DNA of 64,000 bases from the NCBI RefSeq assembly GCF_025979705.1, contig NZ_CP110136.1:3782001-3846000 (forward strand), written 5' to 3'. A program made the position numbers and the translations under genes. Below the pieces are notes generated by a model that was given only the letters and a program-made list of their open reading frames with translations, ran no database searches and had not been told where the DNA came from. Shown one piece after another: positions 1 to 8,672 of the stretch (positions are counted from its first letter, which is position 1; every line of letters starts with the position of its first letter). Origin of the DNA: Hymenobacter sp. YIM 151858-1 (lineage in GTDB: Bacteria; Bacteroidota; Bacteroidia; Cytophagales; Hymenobacteraceae).

Positions 1-97
1 ACGGGGCAAGGTGGGAAGGAGGAAGGATGAATGATGAGGAAAGAAAAGCCAGGGAAAGGAAGCAGTCAGTTCGTCCTTCTTCCTTCCTCATTCTTAA
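1..97. repeat. Imperfect inverted repeat after pdxJ
   Basis: A purine-rich stretch (AAGGAGGAAGGATGAATG) is answered by a pyrimidine-rich stretch ending next to the pdxJ stop (TCCTTCTTCCTTCCTCATTC). The pairing is imperfect and the left end may lie outside the window. It sits just after the stop codon of pdxJ, like the clearer inverted repeats elsewhere in this window, and could serve as a 3' hairpin. Confidence 0.4.
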
Positions 98-811
98 TTA
101 AACAAGCTGCCGGCGGTACAGCTGAACGGTGTTTTCGAGCCCTAGGTACAAGGCGTCGCAAATGAGCGCGTGGCCGATGCTTACCTCCAGCAGGCCCGGC
201 AGCTCCTGCTTCAGGAAAGCCAGGTTATCGAGGTCGAGGTCGTGGCCGGCATTTACCCCTAGGCCGAGCTGCTGCGCCAGCTCGGCGGCGGCGCGGTAAG
301 GTGCCACGGCGGCTTCGCGGTTGTGGTGGTACTGCGTGGCGTAGGCCTCGGTGTACAGCTCGATGCGGTCGGTGCCGGTGCCTACAGCGGCTTTCACCAT
401 CTCTAGGTCAGGGTCGAGGAAAATGCTCACGCGGCACCCCAACGATTTCAGCTCGGCTACAATGCCTTGCAGGTACTCCTGGTGGCGAATGGTGTCCCAG
501 CCAGCATTGGAGGTAATGGCATCGGGCGCATCGGGCACCAGCGTTACCTGCTCGGGGCGCACTTCGCGCACCAAATCGAGGAAATCGGGCGTGGGGTTGC
601 CTTCTACGTTCAGCTCAGTGGTTACAACGCGCTTCAGGTCGCGCACATCTTGGTAGCGAATGTGGCGCTCATCGGGGCGGGGATGCACCGTAATGCCCTC
701 GGCGCCAAACCGCTCACAGTCGCGGGCGGCTTGCAACACATCGGGGCGATTGTGGCCGCGGGCGTTCCGCAGGGTGGCTATTTTATTTATGTTTACGCTA
801 AGCTTTGTCAT
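98..811 (-). CDS. pdxJ: Pyridoxine 5'-phosphate synthase
   Basis: PdxJ condenses 1-deoxyxylulose 5-phosphate with 3-amino-1-hydroxyacetone 1-phosphate, the last ring-forming step of the DXP-dependent vitamin B6 pathway; it acts in the cytosol. The 237-residue product is close to the usual length of about 240. Visible family features are the N-terminal [15 protein letters not shown] strand, the HPRPDERHI phosphate/active-site loop, ELYTEAYA, the GVNAGHDL segment and the C-terminal VSIGHALI loop of this TIM barrel. It is transcribed away from yqeY and appears monocistronic. A promoter-like sequence lies about 40 bp upstream. Identification is secure. Confidence 0.95.
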   Translation of the reverse strand: MTKLSVNINKIATLRNARGHNRPDVLQAARDCERFGAEGITVHPRPDERHIRYQDVRDLKRVVTTELNVEGNPTPDFLDLVREVRPEQVTLVPDAPDAITSNAGWDTIRHQEYLQGIVAELKSLGCRVSIFLDPDLEMVKAAVGTGTDRIELYTEAYATQYHHNREAAVAPYRAAAELAQQLGLGVNAGHDLDLDNLAFLKQELPGLLEVSIGHALICDALYLGLENTVQLYRRQLV

Positions 812-849
812 ATCCTTTACGTGCCCGAAGCAATACGCCCGGCGGCTGC

Positions 850-882
850 CAAAGATATAGTTCTGGCCCCGGTGGCGTACAA
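850..882 (-). promoter_or_regulatory. Promoter-like sequence for pdxJ
   Basis: On the minus strand a TTG is followed after 22 bases by TATCTTTG, matching the Bacteroidota -7 consensus TAnnTTTG. The spacing is slightly longer than the usual 19-21. It lies about 40 bp upstream of the pdxJ start. This is a sequence match only. Confidence 0.45.
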
Positions 883-1056
883 TTTCTGTTCTTGCCTGAG
901 GCAGGCTACACTACCGCTCTGGCTTGCTGCCAGGTTTCAGAATCACCTAGGTTAGATAATAGTTAGCCCGCCGGTATCGTACGTAGTAGCACCGGGCATG
1001 CCCATTGTGTTGCCAAAAGGACTAATCTTGCACCTCATTTTTCTGCCGCTTCTGTT

Positions 1057-1518
1057 ATGACGCTGAAAGAACGCATCGACGCCGATATCAAGAAGGCCAT
1101 GCTGGCCAAAGACAAAGTTCGCCTTACTGCGCTGCGCAGCATCAAGTCGCAAATCATGCTGGCCGAAACCGCCGAGGGCTTTCAGGGAAGCCTGAATGCT
1201 GACGCCGAGCTGAAGCTGCTGAACAAAGCCGCCAAGCAGCGCCGCGAAGCCGCCGAGATGTACCAGAAGCAGTTTCGCTCCGACCTCGAAGAAGTAGAGT
1301 TGGCCGAGTTGGCCATCATTGAGGAGTACCTGCCCGCGCAGCTTTCCGATGCCGACCTCACCGAGCGCCTCGTTGAAATCATTTCGCGTGTAGGTGCCAC
1401 GGGGCCTTCCGACCTAGGCAAAGTAATGGGCGTAGCCGCGCGTGAGCTGGCTGGCCAGGCCGATGGCCGCGCCATTTCGCAAGAGGTAAACCGCTTGCTG
1501 AACAACACCAATTTCTAA
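1057..1518 (+). CDS. GatB/YqeY domain protein
   Basis: This 153-residue protein is a stand-alone YqeY, related to the C-terminal tRNA-binding region of the GatB subunit of Asp/Glu-tRNA amidotransferase. It starts MTLKERIDADIKKAMLAKDK, has the all-helical N-terminal half and the family segment EYLPAQLSDADL, followed by a helical tail with GKVMGVAAREL and GRAISQEVN. Length matches the family (about 150). The biochemical role of free-standing YqeY is not settled. It is the first of four plus-strand genes (yqeY, cvpA, pabA, hydrolase), with an inverted repeat between it and cvpA. Confidence 0.9.
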   Translation: MTLKERIDADIKKAMLAKDKVRLTALRSIKSQIMLAETAEGFQGSLNADAELKLLNKAAKQRREAAEMYQKQFRSDLEEVELAELAIIEEYLPAQLSDADLTERLVEIISRVGATGPSDLGKVMGVAARELAGQADGRAISQEVNRLLNNTNF

Positions 1519-1527
1519 AGGGCTAAA

Positions 1528-1585
1528 GGCTTAGCGAGTTAGGCATTAGCGGGTGAACCGACCAGCTCTCCTAACTTGCTAAGCC
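1528..1585. repeat. Inverted repeat between yqeY and cvpA
   Basis: Arms GGCTTAGCGAGTTAGG (1528-1543) and CCTAACTTGCTAAGCC (1570-1585) pair over 16 bases with one mismatch that can form G-U in RNA. It begins 10 bp after the yqeY stop. There is no T-run, so it is not a classical terminator; it may be an mRNA-stabilising hairpin or a dispersed repeat. Confidence 0.6.
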
Positions 1586-1613
1586 CTGTAGTCAACGTCC
1601 CGATTTCCAGTAC

Positions 1614-2132
1614 ATGTCTGGCTTCGACCTTCTGTTGCTTGTGCCGTTGGCCGTGGGTGCGGTTAAGGGTTTCCGGCGTGGTATTGTGCTGGAGGTAGCC
1701 TCGTTGGTAGCCTTTGTGCTCGGCGTGCTTGGTGGACTAAAGCTACTGGGAGCAGCCATTCCGCTGGTGCGGCACTACGTGGGCGAAGCGTTTGGCATGC
1801 TGCCGTTGGTGTCGTTTCTGCTGGTGTTTGCCATCATCGCCTGGGGTGTGCACATGGCCGGCGGCCTGCTGAAAAGCGTGGTACACCTTACACCCTTAGG
1901 TGTGCTCGACAACCTGGTGGGCGGGGCTGCTGGCGCGCTGAAGTGGATACTTGGGCTGAGCCTGCTGCTTTACGGCACTGGCCTGGCCGGCTTGCCCATT
2001 GCCCAACCTCTTACCCAGGATTCGGTGCTGCTGCCCGTAGTGGCCGAGGCTACTCCGCTGGCCCTGCAGGTAGTGGGCGTGGTGCTGCCGTTTGCCACCG
2101 AGCTGCTTGGCACGTTGCGGAACGTGTTTTAG
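1614..2132 (+). CDS. CvpA family membrane protein
   Basis: A 172-residue integral membrane protein with four hydrophobic segments (about residues 3-20, 25-45, 60-85, 100-125) and an opening GFDLLLLVPLAVGAVKGFRRG typical of CvpA/colicin V production proteins. In E. coli CvpA is needed for colicin V production and bile tolerance, but its molecular role remains unclear. Here it lies 22 bp before pabA/trpG and after yqeY. Its name should not be linked to the bacteriocin-like locus 26 kb away. Confidence 0.85.
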   Translation: MSGFDLLLLVPLAVGAVKGFRRGIVLEVASLVAFVLGVLGGLKLLGAAIPLVRHYVGEAFGMLPLVSFLLVFAIIAWGVHMAGGLLKSVVHLTPLGVLDNLVGGAAGALKWILGLSLLLYGTGLAGLPIAQPLTQDSVLLPVVAEATPLALQVVGVVLPFATELLGTLRNVF

Positions 2133-2154
2133 TACCTAGGGCGTTTGCTGTCCG

Positions 2155-2796
2155 ATGCGCCTGCTGCTGCTCGATAACTTCGACTCCTTTACTTACAACC
2201 TGCTCGATTACTTCTGCCAACTAGGCACCGAGGTAATCGTGCGCCGCAACGACGTACCCTTGCCCGAGCTGCTGGCGCTGCCCTTCGATGCGGTTGTGCT
2301 GTCGCCGGGCCCAGGTACGCCCCGTAACGCGGGCAGCACCCTAGCGTTGCTTGAGCAGGTGTACCAGCGCGTGCCGGTATTGGGTGTTTGCTTGGGCCAT
2401 CAGGCGCTGGGCGAGTTTTTCGGTGCTGAGTTGGTGCGGGCGTCGCGGCCCATGCACGGCAAGATTTCGGAGATGGAGGCAGCGGCAGGGGAGGAGTTAT
2501 TTGCCGGCCTGCCCCAGCGCATGCCTATTACCCGCTACCACTCGTTGGTGCTCCGCAACTTGCCGGCCGAGTTGGTGCCACTGGCCTACACCGCCGATGC
2601 CGACCACGAACTGATGGCATTGCGCCACCGCGAACTGCCACTCTACGGCGTGCAGTTTCACCCAGAGGCATTGCTAACCACCCACGGACTGGCCATTCTG
2701 CGTAATTGGGTGCGGATTGCGTATCATTGCACAGGTGTGGCCACGCAGTTGGCCTCGCCCAAGGCGCTTATTGAGAACGATGGAATTGCAGATTAA
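2155..2796 (+). CDS. Anthranilate/aminodeoxychorismate synthase glutaminase
   Basis: Class I glutamine amidotransferase that frees ammonia from glutamine for the synthase subunit making anthranilate (tryptophan) or aminodeoxychorismate (folate). The opening LLLDNFDSFTYNLLDYF, the oxyanion motif SPGPGTP, nucleophile Cys79 in GVCLGHQALG and the His169/Glu171 pair in QFHPEA are all present. At 213 residues it is about 20 longer than typical TrpG/PabA, the extra being at the C-terminus. No large synthase subunit is nearby, so pabA and trpG cannot be told apart. The 3' end overlaps the next gene by 17 bp, suggesting translational coupling. Confidence 0.9.
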   Translation: MRLLLLDNFDSFTYNLLDYFCQLGTEVIVRRNDVPLPELLALPFDAVVLSPGPGTPRNAGSTLALLEQVYQRVPVLGVCLGHQALGEFFGAELVRASRPMHGKISEMEAAAGEELFAGLPQRMPITRYHSLVLRNLPAELVPLAYTADADHELMALRHRELPLYGVQFHPEALLTTHGLAILRNWVRIAYHCTGVATQLASPKALIENDGIAD

Positions 2797-3562
2797 GCAG
2801 CACAGCGGATTCAAATATGTGGATGAGGGTAGCGGCGAGGTATTGCTGCTGCTGCACGGCTTGTTCGGGGCTCTCAGCAACTGGCAAGGCGTTATCGACG
2901 AGTTTGCCCGCGATTATCGCGTGATCATACCCATGCTGCCCGTGTACGACATGCCCCTCACGCGGGCCGGCATTACGGGCCTGGTAGAGTTTGTGGAAGG
3001 CTTCGTGAAAACCATGGGCCTGAACGAGCCGGCCACTGTGCTCGGCAACTCCCTGGGCGGGCACGTGGCGCTGGTGTACACCCTGCGCAACCCCGCGCGG
3101 GTGCAGCGCCTGATGCTCACGGGCAGCAGCGGCTTGTTCGAGGACTCGATGGGTGGCTCCTTCCCGCGCCGCGGCGACTATGCCTACGTGCAGGAGCGCG
3201 TGGCCTACACCTTCTACGACCCCAAAGTAGCTACCAAAGAGCTGGTCGACGAGGTGTTCGATGTCACCAACTCCAACGCCAAATGCCTGCGCATCATCAC
3301 CATTGCGCGGTCGGCACAGCGCCACAACCTCACCAAAGACCTAGGGCGCATTCAGGTGCCGGTGCTGCTCATCTGGGGGCTGAACGACACCATCACGCCG
3401 CCCGTGGTAGCGCACGAGTTTCACCGCTTGCTGCCCAACTCCGAGCTGCACTTCCTCGACCACTGCGGCCACGCCCCCATGATGGAGCGCCCGCAGGCTT
3501 TCAACCGCTTGCTGCACCATTTTTTGCAGCAGCAGGTGCCCCAGCCCACGATTGGCGCCTAG
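2780..3562 (+). CDS. Alpha/beta-fold hydrolase
   Basis: A 260-residue alpha/beta hydrolase. Visible are the oxyanion HG dipeptide in LLLLHGLFG, the nucleophile elbow GNSLGG (Ser91), acid Asp203 in LIWGLNDTITPP and His231 in DHCGHAPMMERP, so the triad is intact. The ATG at 2780 is preferred over upstream starts because the protein then begins MELQIKQHSGF, just before the first strand; it overlaps the preceding glutaminase gene by 17 bp. The length and lid region recall hydrolases acting on small esters or C-C bonds, but the substrate cannot be read from the sequence. Confidence 0.85.
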   Translation: MELQIKQHSGFKYVDEGSGEVLLLLHGLFGALSNWQGVIDEFARDYRVIIPMLPVYDMPLTRAGITGLVEFVEGFVKTMGLNEPATVLGNSLGGHVALVYTLRNPARVQRLMLTGSSGLFEDSMGGSFPRRGDYAYVQERVAYTFYDPKVATKELVDEVFDVTNSNAKCLRIITIARSAQRHNLTKDLGRIQVPVLLIWGLNDTITPPVVAHEFHRLLPNSELHFLDHCGHAPMMERPQAFNRLLHHFLQQQVPQPTIGA

Positions 3563-3717
3563 TTTGGCCGTTGCTACGTAGCAAAATTGCCGCCCGACTC
3601 GTAGTTTGGGGCTAGCCTGCTGTTGCCGTACCCGTGGGGTGCGGCACGCGCAACCCGGCGCACCGTTTGTCGCTTATACACCTGCGACTAGTTTTCCACC
3701 GCTTACCCCGAGCTACC

Positions 3718-4398
3718 ATGCACTCGATGCTCGCCGAAGACCTGCTGAACCAAATGATTCCGCCGCTGAAGGTATCCGACTCGGCTGGCAAGGCAGCGCG
3801 TTGGCTCGAAGAATTTCACGTCGACCAGTTGCCGGTGGTGCAAAACCGCCAGTACCGGGGCATGATTACCGAGGCCGACCTAATCGACGTGGCTACCAAC
3901 CCCGAGCAATTGCTCGGCAGCGTGCCGTTTGGCTTTGCCGAAGTACACGTGCAGCACGACCAGCACTTTTACTCCGTGATGGAAATGGCCATCCGGAACA
4001 AGGTGCAGCTGGTGCCCGTGCTCGACGACCAACGCGAGTACCTAGGCGTAGTAACCGTAGGCGACACCCTGGCGGCGTTCGGGCAGATTCCGGGCAACGC
4101 CGGCGAAAGCGGCATTCTGGTGCTTTCGATGGAGGAGCGCGACTACTCCCTGAGCCAGATCAGCCGTTACATCGAGGAAAACAACGCCAAAGTGCTCAGC
4201 TCGCACGTGGCCGAAGACGAATCCGCTACGCGCCGCATTCGCCTCACACTTAAGCTGAATACCAGCAACATGGGCCGTATTGTGGCCACGCTGGAGCGGT
4301 TTGGGTACGTTATTACGGCGCAGTTCAGCGGAGCCGGCGAAATCACGGAGGCCGATCAGGAACGCCTCGATTCGCTGATGCGCTACCTGAGTTTGTAG
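3718..4398 (+). CDS. CBS domain pair protein
   Basis: A 226-residue protein with two tandem CBS domains: residues about 1-65 (MLAEDLLNQMIPPLKVSDSA to GMITEADLIDV) and about 75-125 (ending YLGVVTVGDTL). CBS pairs bind adenine nucleotides and act as energy sensors. The C-terminal 90 residues (ILVLSMEERDYSLSQISRYI onward) look like an ACT-type alpha/beta fold. The ATG at 3718 places the first CBS at the N-terminus. It is followed after 3 bp by a barrel protein and then nadK, a gene order common in Bacteroidota, but its direct target is unknown. Confidence 0.85.
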   Translation: MHSMLAEDLLNQMIPPLKVSDSAGKAARWLEEFHVDQLPVVQNRQYRGMITEADLIDVATNPEQLLGSVPFGFAEVHVQHDQHFYSVMEMAIRNKVQLVPVLDDQREYLGVVTVGDTLAAFGQIPGNAGESGILVLSMEERDYSLSQISRYIEENNAKVLSSHVAEDESATRRIRLTLKLNTSNMGRIVATLERFGYVITAQFSGAGEITEADQERLDSLMRYLSL

Positions 4399-4401
4399 TC
4401 G

Positions 4402-5883
4402 GTGCGAATTGCAATAGTTGCCGCTTTCCTGTGGATTGCGTTCTGGAGTGCAGCCTTCGCCATCGGCGCGGATAGGTTTCCCGTGTCCGCCACGGGCATG
4501 GCTCCGCCCGATTCGGTGCGTCGTTTTGCCGTCGATAGCCTGCTTGCCGCGCAGTGCCCCGGCTATGCGGCTGTGCGCGTGGGGCAGGTGCTGTTTCTGG
4601 GCAACGAAGTAACCAAGGAGCACATCCTGCGCGCCGAGCTGGATTTCCGCGAAGGCGACACGCTGCAGGTGGCCGAGTTGGCGGAGCGCCTGGAGCGCAA
4701 CCGGGCGCGGCTCTACAACCTGCAGCTGTTCAACCAAGTAGCCGCCCAGGCAACCTGCCGCGACGGCGAGCTGATTGTGCTGTTTGGGGTGCAGGAGCGC
4801 TGGTACACCTTTCCGGTGCCCATATTCTCCTTCGCCGACCGCAACATCCGCTCCTGGCTTGATAGGCCCGACCGTTGGCGCCGCTTTGATTACGGCCTCC
4901 ATCTTACGCGCTACAACTTCAGGGGCCGCAACGAGCAACTACTGGGCAACCTACAGTTCGGGTTCAACCGCAAGTACGAGCTGTTCTACCTCACGCCTTC
5001 CCTAGGTCGTTTTCGTCGCATGGGCATATCGGCAGGGGCCTCGCTGCTCCAAAGCCGCGCCCTCGACTACGACACCCGCAACGACCAATTACTCGCCCTG
5101 CGCACCGACAATACTTTTCCGGTACAGCGCTGGTACGTAACCGGTGGGTTGCGCTGGCGCCGCACGGTGCAGCGCCTCACTACTCTCGAGGGTTATTATT
5201 ACCACGAGCGCATATCCGACTCGGTGCAGCGCCGCAACCCCAACTATTTCCTGGGGGCTAGGCAGCGCGCTTTCATGGATGTGGTGCTGAGCCGCACGCT
5301 CAACCAGCGCAACTCGTTTGCCTACCCGCTTAGCGGCTCCTTTCTGCAATTAAGCCTCACGCAGCGGTTTTTTGTGTCGTCGGCCAGCCCGCCCATTACC
5401 ACCCTTGCCGGCCGCTACGCCCGCTATTTCGACCTAGGGAAGGGCTTTTATTACAGTGCCAGCAGCGAAGCCCGGCTCCGCATGTCTCAGCGCCTGGCCT
5501 ATGCCGATAGTCGGGCCCTAGGTTTCCGGCAGGCGTTGGTGCGCGGCTACGATGCCTTTGTGGTTGATGGGCGGCATTACGGCGTGGTGCGGCAAGGCTT
5601 TTCGTACCGCATCTTCGATGCCGGCCGGCTCGATCTGCCCATGCTCAACGACCCCCGCCTCAACCGCGTGCCGCTGGTGCTCTATTTGAATACATTTGCC
5701 GACGCGGGCTACGTAGCCGAGCGCTCGGTGCCAGCCACCAACAAGCTGCCCAACCAGTTGCTCGCGAGCCTGGGCCTGGGGTTACACCTGGTTACTTACT
5801 ACGACCGCGTGTTCACTTTGGAATATGCCCGAACGCTCAACGGCTTTGGCGGTTTCTTTTTCCGTACCGAATTTCCCATTTAA
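4402..5883 (+). CDS. POTRA/BamA-like outer membrane protein
   Basis: A 493-residue outer membrane protein starting with GTG 3 bp after the CBS gene. A hydrophobic signal peptide occupies about residues 1-22, followed by a single POTRA-like domain (about 50-135, including VLFLGNEVTKEHILRAEL and VQERWYTFPVPIF). The remainder is rich in alternating aromatic strands with an aromatic-ending C-terminus (FFFRTEFPI), as in Omp85/TamA-type barrels. It is much shorter than the true BamA encoded at 9431-11968. Its role may be in protein or lipid insertion at the outer membrane; the substrate is unknown. Confidence 0.75.
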   Translation: MRIAIVAAFLWIAFWSAAFAIGADRFPVSATGMAPPDSVRRFAVDSLLAAQCPGYAAVRVGQVLFLGNEVTKEHILRAELDFREGDTLQVAELAERLERNRARLYNLQLFNQVAAQATCRDGELIVLFGVQERWYTFPVPIFSFADRNIRSWLDRPDRWRRFDYGLHLTRYNFRGRNEQLLGNLQFGFNRKYELFYLTPSLGRFRRMGISAGASLLQSRALDYDTRNDQLLALRTDNTFPVQRWYVTGGLRWRRTVQRLTTLEGYYYHERISDSVQRRNPNYFLGARQRAFMDVVLSRTLNQRNSFAYPLSGSFLQLSLTQRFFVSSASPPITTLAGRYARYFDLGKGFYYSASSEARLRMSQRLAYADSRALGFRQALVRGYDAFVVDGRHYGVVRQGFSYRIFDAGRLDLPMLNDPRLNRVPLVLYLNTFADAGYVAERSVPATNKLPNQLLASLGLGLHLVTYYDRVFTLEYARTLNGFGGFFFRTEFPI

Positions 5884-5910
5884 GCAGCTCTTTCATCCGG
5901 GGCTCTTCCT

Positions 5911-6801
5911 ATGCGCATAGCCATTCAGGGAAAACCATTCGAGGCCGACATGGCACCGCACCTGCAGCAGCTCTTCGACGACCTGGCCGCTCGCCAGGCT
6001 GTTATTGCCGTTGCCGAAACCTTCCGCGAGTACCTGCAGCACCTGCGCTTGCCCGAAGGCATCACCACGTTCCGGCGGGGCGACTCGCTGCGCGGAACCG
6101 ATTTTGTGCTCAGCATCGGCGGCGACGGTACCCTGCTCGATACCGTTACCTACGTGGGCAAGCACGAAATTCCCATTTTGGGTATCAACACCGGGCGGCT
6201 CGGCTTTTTATCAACCGTGCCGCCCGATCGTATTCCGCAAGCCATCGATGCCTTGTTTCGGGGGCACTTCACCCTCGACCGCCGCAGCCTCATCCATTCC
6301 GATACCGACCCCGATGTATTCGGAGGGCTCGATTTTGGCCTAAACGAGTTTTCCATCCTCAAGCGCGATTCGTCGTCCATGATTGTGGTGCATACCTACA
6401 TCGATGGCGAATATCTAAATTCCTATTGGGCCGATGGGCTAGTGGTTTCAACCCCAACGGGTTCCACGGGGTATTCGCTGAGCTGCGGCGGGCCGGTGAT
6501 GTTGCCGCAAACCAACAATTTTATCATTGCTCCCGTATGCCCCCACAACCTGAACGTACGACCACTCATTGTACCCGATCATAGCATCATTTCGTTCGAA
6601 ATCGAGGGCCGCAGCAACAACTTCCTGTTGTCGCTCGATTCCCGTTCGGTAACCGTTGATGCCGGGGTGCAAATAGCAGTTCGACGCGAAAAATTCGACG
6701 CAACATTGGTGAAGCTGAATCATGTGAACTTCCTCAGTACCTTGCGCAGCAAGCTCAATTGGGGGCTCGACCGGCGTAACCCGGCTGGACTATCCATGTA
6801 A
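5911..6801 (+). CDS. nadK: NAD kinase
   Basis: ATP-dependent NAD kinase, making NADP+ in the cytosol. The 296-residue product has the family signature GGDGTLLDTV (residues 70-79; Asp72 is the catalytic acid), the downstream LGINTGRLGFLS loop, the FGLNEFSIL NAD-binding segment and TPTGSTGYSLSCGGP. Length is normal for bacterial NadK. It sits between the POTRA-barrel gene and DUF6089 genes, in the CBS-nadK-DUF6089-uppS-bamA order often seen in Bacteroidota. Identification is secure. Confidence 0.96.
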   Translation: MRIAIQGKPFEADMAPHLQQLFDDLAARQAVIAVAETFREYLQHLRLPEGITTFRRGDSLRGTDFVLSIGGDGTLLDTVTYVGKHEIPILGINTGRLGFLSTVPPDRIPQAIDALFRGHFTLDRRSLIHSDTDPDVFGGLDFGLNEFSILKRDSSSMIVVHTYIDGEYLNSYWADGLVVSTPTGSTGYSLSCGGPVMLPQTNNFIIAPVCPHNLNVRPLIVPDHSIISFEIEGRSNNFLLSLDSRSVTVDAGVQIAVRREKFDATLVKLNHVNFLSTLRSKLNWGLDRRNPAGLSM

Positions 6802-6849
6802 AGCATCGGATTTTTTCTATGAATTGTTTTTAAAACCCAGAGTGCCTAC

Positions 6850-6857
6850 TACTTTTG
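6850..6857 (+). promoter_or_regulatory. -7 element upstream of DUF6089 gene
   Basis: TACTTTTG matches the Bacteroidota -7 consensus TAnnTTTG, 76 bp before the chosen ATG. A TTG lies 23 bp upstream of it (6824-6826), slightly beyond the ideal spacing. It would give the two DUF6089 genes, and possibly uppS-bamA-skp, a promoter separate from that of nadK. Confidence 0.45.
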
Positions 6858-6932
6858 TTCTTGACTGCAACCGTGTCCGTAGGGATGCTCCGCTTTCTTA
6901 ACCTCGATATTTTTAACCTCGCTCCACGTAGT

Positions 6933-7823
6933 ATGAAGAAACTCTTGACTCTCACCCTGACGCTGGTACTGGCGCTGGTGCTGGTTGCCAACCAGGCGAG
7001 TGCCCAGCAGTTCAGCAAGCGGAAGCAGTATAACTCGGTGGGCGTGAGCCTGAATGCGATGAACTATTTTGGTGACATCGTACCCAAGCCCAGCATTACC
7101 AGCCTGCGTTTTGCTGCCACTCGCCCCAACATCGGCCTCAGCTTTACCCACCGTTTTGCGCCCCGCATTTCGGCTCGTGGCACCTTGGCCTACGGCCGCA
7201 TCACCGGCGACGACGCTAAAGCTGCTGACGACACCGATCCGGACGCCAAGTACCGCTATAACCGCAACATGAACTTCCGCAATGACATTGTGGAATTGTC
7301 GGGTGTAGGTATTTTCGACCTGATCGAGAACCGCAACAACTACCTGAAGCGTCCGGACTTCGTGCCGTATGTATTTGCTGGTGTGTCGGTGTTTCACCAC
7401 AACCCCAAAGCACAAGATGCTAGCGGCAACTTTGTAGCGCTGCAACCCCTCGGCACCGAAGGCCAGCGCGCCAACGGCGAAGGCACTTACGGCTTGTGGC
7501 AAATCTCTATCCCGTTTGGCGGTGGTGTGCGTTACAAACTGAACAAAAGCTTCGACCTGGGCTTCGAAATCGGCTGGCGTAAAACCTTCACCGATTACCT
7601 CGACGACGTAAGCGGTAACTACGCTCCCGACAACCAGTTGTTGACCGACCAAGCCAAATATTTTGGACGCGGCATTACCCGCAGCCGTGCCGGCGAATTT
7701 GCTCGCTTTGACGAACCTGGCCAAATGCGTGGCAAGAGCAATGAAGACGACTGGTACATCGTTACTGGTTTTTCGCTAAACTACATCCTCGCTCCTCGCG
7801 TTAAGAGCCCCAAGTTCCGTTAA
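6933..7823 (+). CDS. DUF6089-type outer membrane beta-barrel protein
   Basis: A 296-residue secreted protein. The ATG at 6933 gives a clean signal peptide, MKKLLTLTLTLVLALVLVAN ending ASAQQ; upstream in-frame starts have no signal. The mature part has repeated amphipathic strands (GVSLNAMNYFGDI, LSFTHRFAPRISARGTLAYG, YVFAGVSVFHHNP, GFEIGWRKTFTDYLDDVSG) of a small barrel like DUF6089/OmpA-type porins. The GWRKTFTDYLDDV segment is characteristic of this family. The adjacent gene encodes a shorter relative, so this is a tandem duplication. Function is unknown; the outer membrane is the likely location. Confidence 0.8.
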   Translation: MKKLLTLTLTLVLALVLVANQASAQQFSKRKQYNSVGVSLNAMNYFGDIVPKPSITSLRFAATRPNIGLSFTHRFAPRISARGTLAYGRITGDDAKAADDTDPDAKYRYNRNMNFRNDIVELSGVGIFDLIENRNNYLKRPDFVPYVFAGVSVFHHNPKAQDASGNFVALQPLGTEGQRANGEGTYGLWQISIPFGGGVRYKLNKSFDLGFEIGWRKTFTDYLDDVSGNYAPDNQLLTDQAKYFGRGITRSRAGEFARFDEPGQMRGKSNEDDWYIVTGFSLNYILAPRVKSPKFR

Positions 7824-7861
7824 TCAGTCGTTGGCTGCTCTGCCAACGCAGCCTCCCCCTG

Positions 7862-8599
7862 ATGACAAAGCAAGCTCTCTTCAAAGCACTCCTTGTTTGC
7901 TCCGTGCAAGCAGGGAGTGTTTTTTTTGCCCAAAGCGCCGCCGCTCAGAATACCAGTGAAGTAGGTTTAGGCCTGGGTGCCTTAAACTACAAGGGCGAAC
8001 TGGCCCCCGAGTACCGCTTCCTCAACAATCGTCCGGCCGTCTCTGCCTTCTATCGGAAAGATGTATCGGCACCGGTTACGTTGCGGGGCACCGTAACGTA
8101 CGGGCTAATCCGTGCCAACGACGCCAATTTGACTGGTGAGAGCGGAAACCCACTGCCACTGCCAGCTTACCGGCAGGCGAATCTAAAAGGCTCGTTGCTC
8201 GATGTGGCAGCTACGCTTGAATACAACTTCTTTGACTTTCATAATCGCCGCGACAAGGTGCACTTTACGCCTTATGTGTACACCGGCATTGCAGGTTTTA
8301 TGGGCTTCACCCGCTTATCGGGTCCGTTGCCTGGGTTCGATGAGAAAAGCAATACCCTAGGTTTGGCCATTCCGGCTGGCGTGGGCATCAAACTGGCTCT
8401 TTCGCGGCGTTGGAACCTAGGGCTGGAAACTGGAGCTCGGCGGGCACTTACCGACTTGCTCGACCATGTGAAGGACCAAAGCCCGGCCGTGGCCAACCGT
8501 TTCGATAAGGATTGGTATTACTATTCAGGGGTAAGCGTGTCGTTCACGTTCTACAAAATCAATTGCCCCGACTCGTACGGCGAGAAGCCACGCTTGTAG
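7862..8599 (+). CDS. DUF6089-like outer membrane barrel, paralogue
   Basis: A 245-residue protein with a signal peptide (MTKQALFKALLVCSVQAGSV to AQSAAAQN) and barrel strands that parallel the preceding gene: EVGLGLGALNYKGEL, VTLRGTVTYGLIRAND, FTPYVYTGIAGFMGF and NLGLETGARRALTDLLDHV. The two proteins align in order and motif, so they arose by duplication. It has no globular OmpA domain. The gene lies 38 bp downstream of its paralogue and 73 bp before uppS. Role unknown, probably a structural outer membrane protein. Confidence 0.75.
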   Translation: MTKQALFKALLVCSVQAGSVFFAQSAAAQNTSEVGLGLGALNYKGELAPEYRFLNNRPAVSAFYRKDVSAPVTLRGTVTYGLIRANDANLTGESGNPLPLPAYRQANLKGSLLDVAATLEYNFFDFHNRRDKVHFTPYVYTGIAGFMGFTRLSGPLPGFDEKSNTLGLAIPAGVGIKLALSRRWNLGLETGARRALTDLLDHVKDQSPAVANRFDKDWYYYSGVSVSFTFYKINCPDSYGEKPRL

Positions 8600-8672
8600 A
8601 GCTAAGCCTCTCAAATCCGGGCGTGTGCAACCATTTGCGTAACTTGCGGCCTCTTTTACGCAAACACTACGC

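Noticed and set aside
1614-2132. cvpA as part of the bacteriocin system because of its colicin V name
   Set aside because: It is 24 kb away, in a different operon, and CvpA is a widespread housekeeping membrane protein.
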